A stretch of DNA of 64,000 bases from positions 1-64,000 of the forward strand of contig NZ_JAGGKS010000009.1 in assembly GCF_017873955.1 (NCBI RefSeq), in the 5' to 3' direction. The position numbers were made by a program, and so were the translations under genes. This stretch comes from Sedimentibacter acidaminivorans. Its GTDB lineage: Bacteria; Bacillota; Clostridia; Tissierellales; Sedimentibacteraceae. The notes under the pieces were generated by a model. The model worked only from the letters and a program-made list of their open reading frames with translations, was not told the DNA's origin and did no database searches. This document shows positions 9,318 to 18,551 of this stretch, one piece after another. The first letter of the stretch is position 1. Every line of letters starts with the position of its first letter.

Positions 9318-10664
9318 TTATTTAACTCTGTTTCCTTGAACCCGCACTTCTTTTATGTTGGATGATTCTGATAATAAAAGTATTTTATGAAGCAAGTCCT
9401 CTGTATTTTTTTCTTTATAGAATCTTGGAATATTGTTATTAATATCTATTATTTGAACGTCAAACGAATAACCCTTTTCAAGTTTTCCTATTGGTAAGTC
9501 CAATGCTATACCAGCGGCTACCGTAGCAGAATAAAAAGCATTGTTAAGAGTTATGGAAGAGTCTTTTCTTCCTCTTACATCGCTTTGAAGTGAAGGATTA
9601 ACTCCATCTTGTAGCATTCTTGAAGAAATAACAGCTTGTCGTATAGCTTGATACATACTTGGACTATATCCACCTGATATATCCGTTGCCATTCCAATAT
9701 TAACACCTTTGCTAGCAAAATCCTTTAATGGCAATACTGAATTTGCAAAATATGCATTTGACAGCGGACTATGTGCAATAGTAGTTTTCTTCTCAGCTAT
9801 CAGTTCCAAATCGTCTGCTTCTAAGAATGGAGCATGTGCAATAACTGTCTTACTTGTAATTAAACCAAACTTATCTAGTGCTTGAGCATCATTTAATCCA
9901 TATTTTTCTTTTACAAATTTATGTGCCCAATCACTTTCACTGCAATGAGTTTGAATGTGTACATCATATTTCTTTGCTAACATTCCTAATCCTTCCAATA
10001 CTTCACTGGTACAGCTTGGAATAAACCTAGGCGTTACAACTGGATAAACTTTTTGTTTATATAAACCTTTAATTTTTAATACTTCATTAATAAATTTTTC
10101 CGTTTCATTTATAGCTTCTTCTGGCGAAGAATCCCTACAATACTCAGGATTAGCTTTTGCTTCATCCATTACAACCTTTCCAACTAAGCCGCGCTGACCT
10201 AATTCACCGCATAGCCTTGCTAATAATATTGATGGCTCTGTGTCTACTGTAGCAAAATACAATGCTGTTGTTGTACCATGTCTTAATGTCGAGCTTATGA
10301 TATCGCGATATACATCATTGGCAAACTCTAAATCTTTGTATTTTGATTCTAATGGAAATGTATATTCACCAAGCCATGTCTCTAGTGGTTTATCTAGTGC
10401 AGTACCTGCCTGTGGCCATTGTGAAGCATGAATATGTAAATCTACAAAACCCGGAAGCATAACCTCTGAATCAGAAAGTATTCTTAATTTTCCATTTTTC
10501 AAATATTTTAGCCTAATTAAATCATAGTCTTTATCTTTTTCTTCGTAAACCTCAACAATATAACCTTCATCATTTACACAAAATATGCCATTGTTTACAT
10601 ACCTTATTTTATCAAAATCCAAACTATAAAATGCATTTCCTTGGATTGCTGTATTATTTAACAT
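9318..10664 (-). CDS. guaD: Guanine deaminase
   Basis: A 448-residue amidohydrolase that converts guanine to xanthine in purine salvage and catabolism, in the cytoplasm. The metal site is visible in order: PGFVDLHIHASQW (~72), the QTHCSES histidine (~240), IAHAPFL (~278) and the catalytic Asp in GMATDISGG (~330). TPRFIPSCT and AHSPLSN segments are typical of guanine deaminases rather than of other members of the superfamily. The length is normal. GGAG lies shortly before the ATG. It stands alone with no purine transporter beside it, and I see no purine riboswitch in its leader. Confidence 0.92.
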   Translation of the reverse strand: MLNNTAIQGNAFYSLDFDKIRYVNNGIFCVNDEGYIVEVYEEKDKDYDLIRLKYLKNGKLRILSDSEVMLPGFVDLHIHASQWPQAGTALDKPLETWLGEYTFPLESKYKDLEFANDVYRDIISSTLRHGTTTALYFATVDTEPSILLARLCGELGQRGLVGKVVMDEAKANPEYCRDSSPEEAINETEKFINEVLKIKGLYKQKVYPVVTPRFIPSCTSEVLEGLGMLAKKYDVHIQTHCSESDWAHKFVKEKYGLNDAQALDKFGLITSKTVIAHAPFLEADDLELIAEKKTTIAHSPLSNAYFANSVLPLKDFASKGVNIGMATDISGGYSPSMYQAIRQAVISSRMLQDGVNPSLQSDVRGRKDSSITLNNAFYSATVAAGIALDLPIGKLEKGYSFDVQIIDINNNIPRFYKEKNTEDLLHKILLLSESSNIKEVRVQGNRVK

Positions 10665-11114
10665 AATTTATTCTCCTATTTTTCTTATTATTCATGATTA
10701 ATAAAGATAGTTACATATATCAATTTACAAAAGCTTGTATTCAAATAAATAATAGGTCAATGAGAAGCACGAAGCCACTTTGTGGCGGCGCTTCGCGTTA
10801 TTCAAACAAAAACAAGACAAGTAGGATATAGAGATTCTAAAAGTGGACGCTAAAGCGGAAAAGATAATATATAAAATGTTGAAATATATAAGAATATACT
10901 TCAACATTTTTTTAAAAAAAATAAAAATAGACGAGTTTTAAATTATCAATTAATATTTAATAACCACAAAAAATATAAAAAAACATTAAAACCACCTACT
11001 TTTATGAAAAAAACATACCATATAAATCAAAAAAAATCAATACTAGAATTTACAAGAGGACCACCTTTTTGAGAAGAGAAAATATTGCAAATCAGATTTT
11101 TAGGATTTAATTCT
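10665..11114. other. Gene-free interval with inverted repeats
   Basis: No convincing gene is present; the 60-codon frame at 10725-10907 has no ribosome site or recognisable motif. The interval contains a G+C-rich hairpin near 10773-10798 (GCCAC/GTGGC inside CGAAG/CTTCG) and a plus-strand terminator-like hairpin at 10873-10913. The rest is A+T-rich and featureless to me. Confidence 0.5.
10873..10913 (+). terminator. Terminator-like hairpin, plus strand
   Basis: An 11-bp perfect inverted repeat (AAAATGTTGAA and TTCAACATTTT) is followed by further Ts on the plus strand. No plus-strand gene is recognised upstream, so it may end a small RNA or be left over from a lost gene. Confidence 0.5.
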
Positions 11115-11147
11115 TGCAGGCAACACCCAGATTTGAACTGGGATTCC
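11115..11147 (-). pseudogene. 3' fragment of a tRNA-Cys gene
   Basis: On the minus strand, CCCAGTTCAAATCTGGG forms a canonical T arm (loop TTCAAAT). It is followed by TGTTGCC (3' acceptor strand), a T in the discriminator position and GCA, close to CCA. A U discriminator with this T arm is characteristic of bacterial tRNA-Cys. The acceptor 5' half, D arm and anticodon arm are absent: upstream lies the end of the U32 coding region. It is therefore a fragment, perhaps an old integration scar. Confidence 0.6.
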
Positions 11148-13391
11148 CTACAAAATCTCTTTATTAAAATGTCCTCTTGTGTCTGTTTCCTGATTAAAGA
11201 CAGCTTTATCCACTCTGCCATTTAATTTGCTTAAAGCCTTCTTAATGGTTTTCACAACCTGCTCTTTTGATTCAACTGTGAAGTTTAATCTGAATGCCTC
11301 GATTCCTTTTATGCTTTGTAGCTCATCTAAAAGATTAAGAGTCTTTCCATTAAGGATAGTCGTTGTACAATCATCATGAGAAATGATAGGGAATGTTCCT
11401 TGCTCATCTTTTAACTCATAGCTCTTTGTTTTGCAAATACCGCATTGATTCATTTTTTTCATCGGACAATATTTTGTAAACATCAAAGGAGCCTTACCAT
11501 ATACAATCAATTCTAGTGCAGGATGGCCGTCATTTTCTTCATAATAGGCATTAATTAAATCTTCAATTTGTCTCTTATTCAATTCATAAGATAAAGTTAC
11601 TCGCGCCGCACCTAATCTATATAATTCATAGCAACTAGCAGAATTAACAACATTTAGAGAATAGTCTGTAATAAAAGGATTCGTTTTTCTGTAGTGATAA
11701 ATTCCGCCATATCCTCCGATTAGTAGCTGCCCTTCTTTTTCCATGTAATCATTCTGGTTTCTTCTAATAATGTTTTCAAAATAGATTTCCTTAATTCCAC
11801 AGCTCACGCAAGCATCATACTGTTCCTTAGTCGTTACAGAGGCTGTAAGGTATGGTTTTTCAGAGGCAAAGCTTATTTTTTCTTTTGCTTTCAAAGCCTT
11901 GGTTCTTTTCTTTTGGCTGTTAAGCTTTAAGTCATATAAGGCCTGTACAATATCTCTTCTTGCTGAATTTAACAGTTTAGCTGGAATAAATGCATTGCAT
12001 ACCTCAAAATCTACATGATTAAGTTCGAATATAGTATCATTTAATCTTGAAAATTGCTTTATTATCTGCTCTTTTGTTGTTGGATTATTAATTGCTTCGC
12101 CTAGTATTTCATCGCTTTCATATAAATAATTAAAGCCTAAGCCCTCCGTATCAATGATAAGCTTTGAATCTGGATATGCATACACTCTAATATCTAGGTT
12201 AAACCGTTTAAATTCTTTTTCCAGTGATGATTCTAACTCTTTGTAATATAGATAATCCTTCGATATATATACTAAATCACCCTTGGACAACTTTTCTTTA
12301 ATTTTGATATAGCAGACATCATCTGCTTTGTTGATTAAATTGCCATCTTTATCGTACAGTTTTACAACAGTTAAATTAACATCTTCATTGTTATGATTTA
12401 TTCTGATTATATCGTTTTGATTTAAAGTGCGTGTAAGTGTTATTTCATACATGTCTTTAACAATCTTGCTAATTCTTCCAATTTCATAACCAAAGTTATT
12501 AGGCCTTAAGATGTTTGTAATATCTTTCTTATCTTCGTGAAACAAATATCCTTTAGTAAATGTCCTATTGAATGTTTTATTCAGATTTTCTTTATCTTTT
12601 TCGGTTATTTTATTATCTAGGGCCAAGCGATATTTTGATACAACATTAGCAACATACGCAGGCTCTTTCATTCGACCTTCTATTTTTAATGAGTCAATTT
12701 CTTTTAAATCATTGATATAATCGATTGTGCTTAAGTCCTTAGTAGATAGAATATAGTTTTTCCCTAAATATGTATCTGTTGTCTTATCAATTAGTTCATA
12801 TTCCTTACGACATGAACCGACACATCTTCCGCGATTTCCGCTTCGATAGCCGATTAATCCAGACATTAGACAGTTTCCAGAATATGATACACATAAAGCT
12901 CCGTGAACAAAAATTTCTAAAGGTATTTTAGCTATTCTTCTTATCTCTTTTACTTTCTCAATCTCAACTTCACGGGACAGAACAACTCTTTTAGCACCAA
13001 GTTCTTTAAATAATAAAGTCCCGTCTAAATCGTCTATTCCCATTTGAGTTGAGCAATGTGATTCCATATCAAGAAAGTTTTTAACTATATAATCGAAGGC
13101 AGCCAGGTCCTGGACGACAATTCCATCAACACCGATTTCACTTAATTCATGCATCTGCCCTTTCATATCTTCAACTTCGTTTTCGAAAATGATGGTATTC
13201 ATTGTAACATAGATTTTAACATTCCTCAGGTGCGCATACGTAACAGCCTCTTTTAACGATTCTAAATCAAAATTAGATGAGTATGCACGTGCACCAAATT
13301 TTTGCATTCCTAAGTAAATTGCATCACAGCCATTAGAAATTGCAGCTTTTAAAGCTTCCATATTTCCTGCTGGAGCTAATAATTCAGTCAT
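11148..13391 (-). CDS. U32 family peptidase / RlhA-like protein
   Basis: A ~747-residue U32-family protein. It opens with MTELLAPAGNMEALKAAI, the usual N-terminus. The family signature, EIFVHGALCVSYSGNC followed by LMSG, is near residue 165, and Arg/Cys-rich GNRGRCVGSCR follows. The middle is a DUF3656-like domain, and the C-terminal part has another cysteine cluster (KYCPMKKMNQCGICK) and ends TRGHFNKEIL. Family members include collagenase-like proteins and the RlhA enzyme of 23S rRNA cytidine hydroxylation, where the cysteines are thought to bind a cofactor. RNA modification seems likelier than proteolysis, but this is inference. I chose the ATG at 13391 because GGAGG lies 6 nt before it, inside the four codons that follow the upstream ATG at 13403. 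Confidence 0.88.
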   Translation of the reverse strand: MTELLAPAGNMEALKAAISNGCDAIYLGMQKFGARAYSSNFDLESLKEAVTYAHLRNVKIYVTMNTIIFENEVEDMKGQMHELSEIGVDGIVVQDLAAFDYIVKNFLDMESHCSTQMGIDDLDGTLLFKELGAKRVVLSREVEIEKVKEIRRIAKIPLEIFVHGALCVSYSGNCLMSGLIGYRSGNRGRCVGSCRKEYELIDKTTDTYLGKNYILSTKDLSTIDYINDLKEIDSLKIEGRMKEPAYVANVVSKYRLALDNKITEKDKENLNKTFNRTFTKGYLFHEDKKDITNILRPNNFGYEIGRISKIVKDMYEITLTRTLNQNDIIRINHNNEDVNLTVVKLYDKDGNLINKADDVCYIKIKEKLSKGDLVYISKDYLYYKELESSLEKEFKRFNLDIRVYAYPDSKLIIDTEGLGFNYLYESDEILGEAINNPTTKEQIIKQFSRLNDTIFELNHVDFEVCNAFIPAKLLNSARRDIVQALYDLKLNSQKKRTKALKAKEKISFASEKPYLTASVTTKEQYDACVSCGIKEIYFENIIRRNQNDYMEKEGQLLIGGYGGIYHYRKTNPFITDYSLNVVNSASCYELYRLGAARVTLSYELNKRQIEDLINAYYEENDGHPALELIVYGKAPLMFTKYCPMKKMNQCGICKTKSYELKDEQGTFPIISHDDCTTTILNGKTLNLLDELQSIKGIEAFRLNFTVESKEQVVKTIKKALSKLNGRVDKAVFNQETDTRGHFNKEIL

Positions 13392-13482
13392 TTTTTCCTC
13401 CATACTACCGCTATTGTGCGCTAAGCGCTTCTAACCGGTTGCAAAGTTTTTCTATCTTATAATTGTGTGTAAAATTAAGCTA

Positions 13483-13700
13483 TCGCCCCCCTTGACTTAG
13501 GGGGTACACCTTTACGCAGTGTATCATCTTTCTATCAAAACACACGTGTAGACGGTTGCACTGCTTACGAGAAGCGAAAGGCGACTGACAGCATTCTACG
13601 ACGAAGCCGCATTACGACTGAAGAAGCAGATGTACGGCCGCTTAAGGTTTCCCAAGAAGGGCAGCTAAACGGTCCTCTAAGGAAATTTTCCCTCAACTAA
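13483..13700. other. G+C-rich, possibly structured segment of unknown nature
   Basis: Between the U32 gene and the remnants near 13.7-14.3 kb lies ~200 bp clearly richer in G+C than its surroundings. It holds a CCCCCT/AGGGGG hairpin (about 13491-13508), a GCAGTG/CACTGC pairing (13517-13522 with 13559-13564) and an outer AAGCG/CGCTT pairing (about 13574-13645). One plus-strand frame reads AFYDEAALRLKKQMYGRLRF before a stop but lacks a start. It could be a structured RNA, part of a mobile element or coding debris. I do not recognise it. Confidence 0.35.
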
Positions 13701-13727
13701 TTAGTATGAGGTAACATATAAAAGGCT

Positions 13728-13907
13728 CTAAACCAGCTCTATTGACTCTCCTTCTGACCTGATAAATCCAGTTAACTGCAAATCTTCAATTCTATCTATT
13801 GCGATACTTCTAATTCCTAAAGTCTTCTTTGTTGTTTCATTCAATTCAATTAATTCTGCTTCCAAAATATTATCTAGTAGCCAAGCTCGTTCAACCTTTG
13901 AAATAGA
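13728..13907 (-). pseudogene. Coding remnant, unrecognised family
   Basis: An open minus-strand frame of ~59 codons with no start reads like real protein (VERAWLLDNILEAELIEL, then RSIAIDRIEDLQLTGF) and ends SIELV-stop. A stop codon lies immediately upstream in frame, and a short in-frame-looking piece (MSQEEFINNRKI) is found further upstream at ~13940-13975. It looks like the C-terminal end of a decayed gene. I cannot name the family. Confidence 0.4.
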
Positions 13908-14025
13908 CTAAAATGGTTGTGTTTATATTTTCCTATTATTAATAAATTCCTCTTGCGACATATAATGCATATATCCCTTAACTTTATTATAATATAATTA
14001 AACCTATCATTCAACATTTTGTTTA

Positions 14026-14334
14026 GAAATAGGATATAAGTCTTCTAAAATTGAAGAAATTGTATGACAAAAAGGATACGAGGGCTCAGCCTCAACGTTA
14101 AGAAATTATATGATAAATTGGAAGCATAATTGCAAAAGTGAATATTTCAATAAAAGCACAGGAAAAAACATAGAAATTATTGAAAGAAAGAATTTAATAA
14201 AACTATTATATAGACCATTAGATAAAATAAAAGAATTAAATAAAGAAATATTAGAACATGTAAGTTTACAATATCCAGAGTTTATAAATATAGTAAATTT
14301 AGTAAAACTTATAGAATTTTCCATCAGCCAATGA
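14026..14334 (+). pseudogene. ISL3-like transposase C-terminal remnant
   Basis: In one plus-strand frame: IGYKSSKIEEIV-stop (TGA 14065-14067)-QKGYEGSASTLRNYMINWK, then IIERKNLIKLLYRPLDKIKEL, ending ISQ-stop. The GYEGS-STLRNY segment and the following ERKNLIKLLYRPLDK are, from memory of the family, typical of the C-terminal half of ISL3-type transposases. The catalytic part is absent and a stop interrupts the frame, so this is debris. It is one of the few plus-strand coding traces in the region. Confidence 0.55.
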
Positions 14335-14382
14335 AATATTATATTTCTTGCCTCCTAATGATATGAATAATTCTTCAGTCTA

Positions 14383-14411
14383 TAAAAGATAGTGCTTTAA
14401 ACACTCTCTTT
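14383..14411 (-). terminator. Terminator of the 14419-18273 gene
   Basis: On the minus strand, AAAGAGAGTG-TTTAAAG-CACTATCTTTTAT forms a hairpin with one mismatch, just after the SLH gene. The T tract is short. Confidence 0.5.
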
Positions 14412-14418
14412 TTAGGTT

Positions 14419-17400
14419 TTATTGGCTTAACATTGTCATAGTGTTATATAACATCTGTGCAACTTCTGCTCTCGTTGAAGTTGCAGTGGCTGTTACTGTT
14501 CCATTACCATTACCGTTTATAATATCTCTACTAACAAGGTACTCAGAGGCTTCTTTTGCATAACTCGATACTTCAACGCTATCAGTAAACTCTGATAACT
14601 TATCTCCAATATCAGTTAAACTATCAAGCTGACCATTCTTTTCCATTGCTTTATACACCATATACATCATTTCTTCACGTGTTATTGCCGTATCAGGTGC
14701 CATAGTATCATTATAAAATGTGGGTAATATGCTATTTGCTTTAGCTCTTCTGATGTAGTCATAATACCATTTTCCTTCTTCAACATCCTTATAGTTACCC
14801 TCTGCATCTGATGTTAAATCAAATATTCTTACCATTAGAGTTGCAAACTCTGCTCTTGTTACAATGCCTGAAGGTGCATATACACCCTCCGCTCTACCAT
14901 ATACTATTTCTCTTGCTCCAATATATGTTACAGCCTCATAGAACCAATCTATTTCCTTCACATCTTCAAATATTACTAGATTATAGCCAACTAAATATTT
15001 ACTAAAGTGGTCAGTCTTAAAAACTATATTTCCTGTATCGGGGTTATAACTACCTTGTACTTGCTCTAGTTCTCCACTGTCATTAAGGAAGTAAACAACT
15101 AAAGCATTAGTGTCTTGACCTTCTTTTGGTGTATATGGAATAGATATTTTTACATAACCACCACCAAAGTCTGAAACTTGTTTAGATCCTTTTGTTACTG
15201 TAAAGTCAAATACTGGCACATCTGTATTAGCTAATATTTCTCTTACTTCTTCTGATAGCGTTTCTAAATCTACTGTTTCTACTGATATGCTTACATCACC
15301 TGATGAACTAGCATTCTTTAATGTTTCTATAGTTTCACTATCAAACTCTAGGCTTACCATACGATGATTTATTTTCACACTTGCATCCGTATTATCAGCA
15401 ATATCATCAAATGAACTTCTTGGTATTACTACTTCAATGTTTTCAGTTTCTTTTGTGGTATCAAGGCTTATTTTGATAATTGTATTTTTCCCATCTTTTT
15501 CTGCTTTTTCAGCTCCTTCTATTAGAGCGTTAACAGTATTTTTGTCTGCTTCTGCTATCTGAGTATCACCTTTAACTTCTACCTTAACTTTAACAGATAT
15601 TTCTGTTTGGCCCTCATCATTTATTGTAGTTTCTATTTCTGCTGTAGGAATTGTAGAATTTCCACTACTCCCGTCTGATGATCCGCCAGATGAACCGCCA
15701 CTTGTTGATTGTGCAGCAGTTGAAATTGTACCTTCAGTGCTTACCGCTGATTCATAAGTAGTTGTCGTTCCTTTTACTCTTTGAGTAAATGTATAATTTG
15801 TACTGACTGTTAATCCGCTAAACACATTACTGTCTTGCCATGTACCACCATCTTTTCTATACTCATAACCTGATGTTGGGGATAGTGTAATGCTAGTTGT
15901 TGTTGCACTTTGTTTTGTTGGTGCATTTGGTGTAGCTAAAGTTTGTTTATCTACTGTTGTAGTCGCACTACTTTCAATAAAATTATCTCTATTTCCGTTT
16001 CCAATATCTGTATCTCTTACTTTTACATTTATTACACTTTCTATTTCATTTTCAGTTAATGTATATCTATTAGAAATAGCTCCGTTTATATCTACTCCAT
16101 CAGCTTGCCACTGATAGACTAAAGTTCCAAGCTCATTTGTTCCTGATACGCCTACTGTTAGGGTTTCACCAAAGATTGCATTACCCGTTATCTGAACTGT
16201 ACCAAGTAAAGCATTTGGTGGTGCCTCCGGTGTAGTCGCATCAAATACAGTTGCTGGAGCTGATGCCTTATGAGTTAAAGTTTCTTTTGCTCTTGCATAT
16301 AAGTCATAGTCTGTTTCTGGAGTAAGTCCAGTAAATGATGTTGATGTTTGCCATGCTGTATTGATATCAAGTGCCACGCCATCATCAACACATGCAAACT
16401 CTACTCCGTTTTGTGCTATTACTACAATAGTATCATAAGTAATTGCACTCGTAGTTGTCACTTGCTGTGGCGTGATTATAGCATCTGCTTTTTGCACTAC
16501 CCATGTTGTACCTTCTTTTATCCCTATACAGTCATCCGCTGTTACTTCTACTTTTATATACCTACCAATATCATCGGCAACTATTATATAAGTATTATTT
16601 ATTGCATTTGTTATCTCCGTGGTATCTCTATACCACTGATAGCTAAAGTTATCAGTATCGCTATTATCTCCAGTTATACTTAGACTTACTGTTTCATTAA
16701 ATACTGGTAAAGGGTTACTTACAGTTACTGTTGCTGTAAATTCTGGTGCTGATATTGCTACTATAGCGACATTTGTGTCAATTGTTGCAGTTTGAGTTCC
16801 GTTTACTGATGGAACATCATGAGCATCATTAGTTACCGTGCAATAGTAATACCCTGTTCCTGCTGTTGTTATGTCTAGCGTAGTATTTGTTCCTAATGTT
16901 TGTGGATTTGTTTTATTTACGTCATCACAGGTATACCACTGATACATTATCCTCCCATTATCAGATGTGGTAGATGTTGCATTAAGAGTTATTCTATCTC
17001 CTCTTGTTCCTGTTTGATTACTAAGTGTTGGAACTGTAGGTATCTGTGCATCTACTCTTGCTACTACAGTAATATTAAATGTTGCTGTTTCTCCACCGTA
17101 TGTTATTGTTACATCTTGAGAATTTCCTACTGTATTAAGCGTATCTCCATTGGCAGGACTTGAGATTAGATCATCTTTGCCTTTTCTGTAATTTGTTCCA
17201 TCATCGTAAGTTACTTTAACTTCTATACCTGTTAAATCTAGCGTTTCACCTTCTACATAATTAGTAGTTGTAGGCTCTGTTATAACCTCTAATCCACTTA
17301 CTGCAGAAGGTATCCACTTAACAAAAAATGCCATGTCTCCCGTTGAATCTCGCGGTACGCCTGGCGTCCCATTATTAAAATCACTATCTGTAAACCAACC

Positions 17401-18273
17401 ATCAAATGTATAACCCTCTTTTGTTGGTATACCTAATGTGATAGGGAGTGTTTCCATAGAATATGTTGTTGGTGCATTGCCAAGATTTGTAGCACCTTCC
17501 ATATTATTATATGTGATGTTATATGTTATGGGTGTCCAATTAGCATAATACGTAGTATCTGTTGGTATAGTTTGAGGGAAAGTAGCTGTAGCACCTGGAC
17601 CCCAATGCCATACATCAAATATATAGCCAATTCTGGTTGGATTTTCAGTAGGTGCTGTCACATTCTCACCAAGATTAACTAACTGATAAGTATGTTCTCC
17701 ATATCCATAACCACCATTGCTGTTAAATGTTGCTTGGAATTCTTTTATATGTACATTCGTATTATCTGGAAAAATTTGAACCGGAGCAGCCAAGCTAATA
17801 ATTAAACCATATGCATCACTTAGATTCTCACAAGAATTAAACATATACGGATGTAATCTCGTTACACTCTTTGGAATTGTTATTTCTGTCAATCCTGAAC
17901 CTGCAAATGCATAATCCCCTATACTTGTTACACTATTTGGTATAACTACTTCTTTCAATGATGTACAACTAGAAAACGCACTAATACCTATACTTGTTAT
18001 ACTATCTGGCAAAATTACTTTTGTTAAGTTTGTACAACTAGTGAATGCACCATCACCAATAACTTTTACAGGTCGAGTACCTATAAAAGGTGGTATAAAT
18101 AAAATGCCTTCAGCATCTGTATTACAATCAGTAATGGTTACTAAACCAGTTGAATCTTCAGTATATGTTAGTACTACATTAGTACCTTCAACTGCATAAT
18201 CTGCTGCATAGGATATGATGCCAAAACTCATAACACAAGTTAGCAGTACCACTAAAAATAATATTTTTTTCAT
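14419..18273 (-). CDS. S-layer-anchored LRR / Listeria-Bacteroides repeat / Ig-like surface protein
   Basis: A 1284-residue exported protein. The signal peptide ends near residue 24 (ISYAAD). About four BspA-type LRRs (~55-145) are followed by two Listeria-Bacteroides (Flg_new) repeats (~185-320; GYTFDGWFTDSDF), a Big_3-type Ig domain (~325-405; TTTNYVEGETLDLTGIEV) and several further Ig/fibronectin-like domains with QWY cores (~410-840). Then come a Ser/Gly linker, a ~230-residue beta domain ending HFSKYLVGY, and three SLH domains (~1100-1284). It should be a long rod-like adhesin fixed to wall polymer by the SLH part. GGAGG precedes the ATG. Its promoter carries the three-copy direct repeat also found before 20153-22891, so both are probably under the LytTR regulator at 23132-23863. 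Confidence 0.9.
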   Translation of the reverse strand: MKKILFLVVLLTCVMSFGIISYAADYAVEGTNVVLTYTEDSTGLVTITDCNTDAEGILFIPPFIGTRPVKVIGDGAFTSCTNLTKVILPDSITSIGISAFSSCTSLKEVVIPNSVTSIGDYAFAGSGLTEITIPKSVTRLHPYMFNSCENLSDAYGLIISLAAPVQIFPDNTNVHIKEFQATFNSNGGYGYGEHTYQLVNLGENVTAPTENPTRIGYIFDVWHWGPGATATFPQTIPTDTTYYANWTPITYNITYNNMEGATNLGNAPTTYSMETLPITLGIPTKEGYTFDGWFTDSDFNNGTPGVPRDSTGDMAFFVKWIPSAVSGLEVITEPTTTNYVEGETLDLTGIEVKVTYDDGTNYRKGKDDLISSPANGDTLNTVGNSQDVTITYGGETATFNITVVARVDAQIPTVPTLSNQTGTRGDRITLNATSTTSDNGRIMYQWYTCDDVNKTNPQTLGTNTTLDITTAGTGYYYCTVTNDAHDVPSVNGTQTATIDTNVAIVAISAPEFTATVTVSNPLPVFNETVSLSITGDNSDTDNFSYQWYRDTTEITNAINNTYIIVADDIGRYIKVEVTADDCIGIKEGTTWVVQKADAIITPQQVTTTSAITYDTIVVIAQNGVEFACVDDGVALDINTAWQTSTSFTGLTPETDYDLYARAKETLTHKASAPATVFDATTPEAPPNALLGTVQITGNAIFGETLTVGVSGTNELGTLVYQWQADGVDINGAISNRYTLTENEIESVINVKVRDTDIGNGNRDNFIESSATTTVDKQTLATPNAPTKQSATTTSITLSPTSGYEYRKDGGTWQDSNVFSGLTVSTNYTFTQRVKGTTTTYESAVSTEGTISTAAQSTSGGSSGGSSDGSSGNSTIPTAEIETTINDEGQTEISVKVKVEVKGDTQIAEADKNTVNALIEGAEKAEKDGKNTIIKISLDTTKETENIEVVIPRSSFDDIADNTDASVKINHRMVSLEFDSETIETLKNASSSGDVSISVETVDLETLSEEVREILANTDVPVFDFTVTKGSKQVSDFGGGYVKISIPYTPKEGQDTNALVVYFLNDSGELEQVQGSYNPDTGNIVFKTDHFSKYLVGYNLVIFEDVKEIDWFYEAVTYIGAREIVYGRAEGVYAPSGIVTRAEFATLMVRIFDLTSDAEGNYKDVEEGKWYYDYIRRAKANSILPTFYNDTMAPDTAITREEMMYMVYKAMEKNGQLDSLTDIGDKLSEFTDSVEVSSYAKEASEYLVSRDIINGNGNGTVTATATSTRAEVAQMLYNTMTMLSQ

Positions 18274-18300
18274 AATTCCCTCCTAATCTATATTACCCAA

Positions 18301-18391
18301 ACTATATCCTGTCATCTTCATCTTGTCACAAAAAAACTCTGAACGACTCGTATTTGATGGTGAACTGTACTGATTAGGGGGGTGAACATTT
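18301..18391 (-). promoter_or_regulatory. Promoter with three-copy LytTR-type operator (circuit A)
   Basis: On the minus strand: GTTCAC (18387-18382), GTTCAC (18365-18360) and GTTCAG (18344-18339), at 22- and 21-bp periods. Then come a T-run, -35 GTGACA (18329-18324), a 17-bp spacer and -10 TATAGT (18306-18301). The repeat spacing fits the ~21-bp direct repeats bound by AgrA/LytT-type LytTR dimers. The same geometry occurs at 22941-23027. Confidence 0.75.
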
Positions 18392-18408
18392 TCATATATC
18401 TTTACGAA

Positions 18409-18450
18409 CAAAAAAAACTAAGCAAGTAACTTATGCTTAGTTTTTTTTTG
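18409..18450 (-). terminator. Terminator of the 22891-18552 operon
   Basis: The hairpin AACTAAGCA/TGCTTAGTT is flanked by A-runs and T-runs on both sides, so it can act in both directions. It separates the operon ending at 18552 from the promoter of the next surface gene. A sister copy sits at 23038-23078. Confidence 0.85.
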
Positions 18451-18551
18451 CGGAATCCAAGGCCTCTATTCAATCTCAAAATATTTTTTAACTTCTTGCA
18501 GATTGGTTTTTCCAATGAGAAGATAGGGCTGGTCTATACTTTTTTTGCTTC

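Noticed and set aside
10665-10760. Purine riboswitch before guanine deaminase
   Set aside because: The conserved loop sequences and three-way junction of purine riboswitches are not found in the leader.
11115-11221. A complete tRNA on the minus strand
   Set aside because: Only the T arm and 3' acceptor strand are tRNA-like; no matching 5' acceptor strand or 7-nt anticodon loop exists, and the upstream bases encode the well-formed end of the U32 protein.
13483-13700. Naming the G+C-rich segment as an IscB-associated (HEARO) RNA
   Set aside because: No IscB-type gene or conserved landmark could be recognised; the idea rests only on general appearance.
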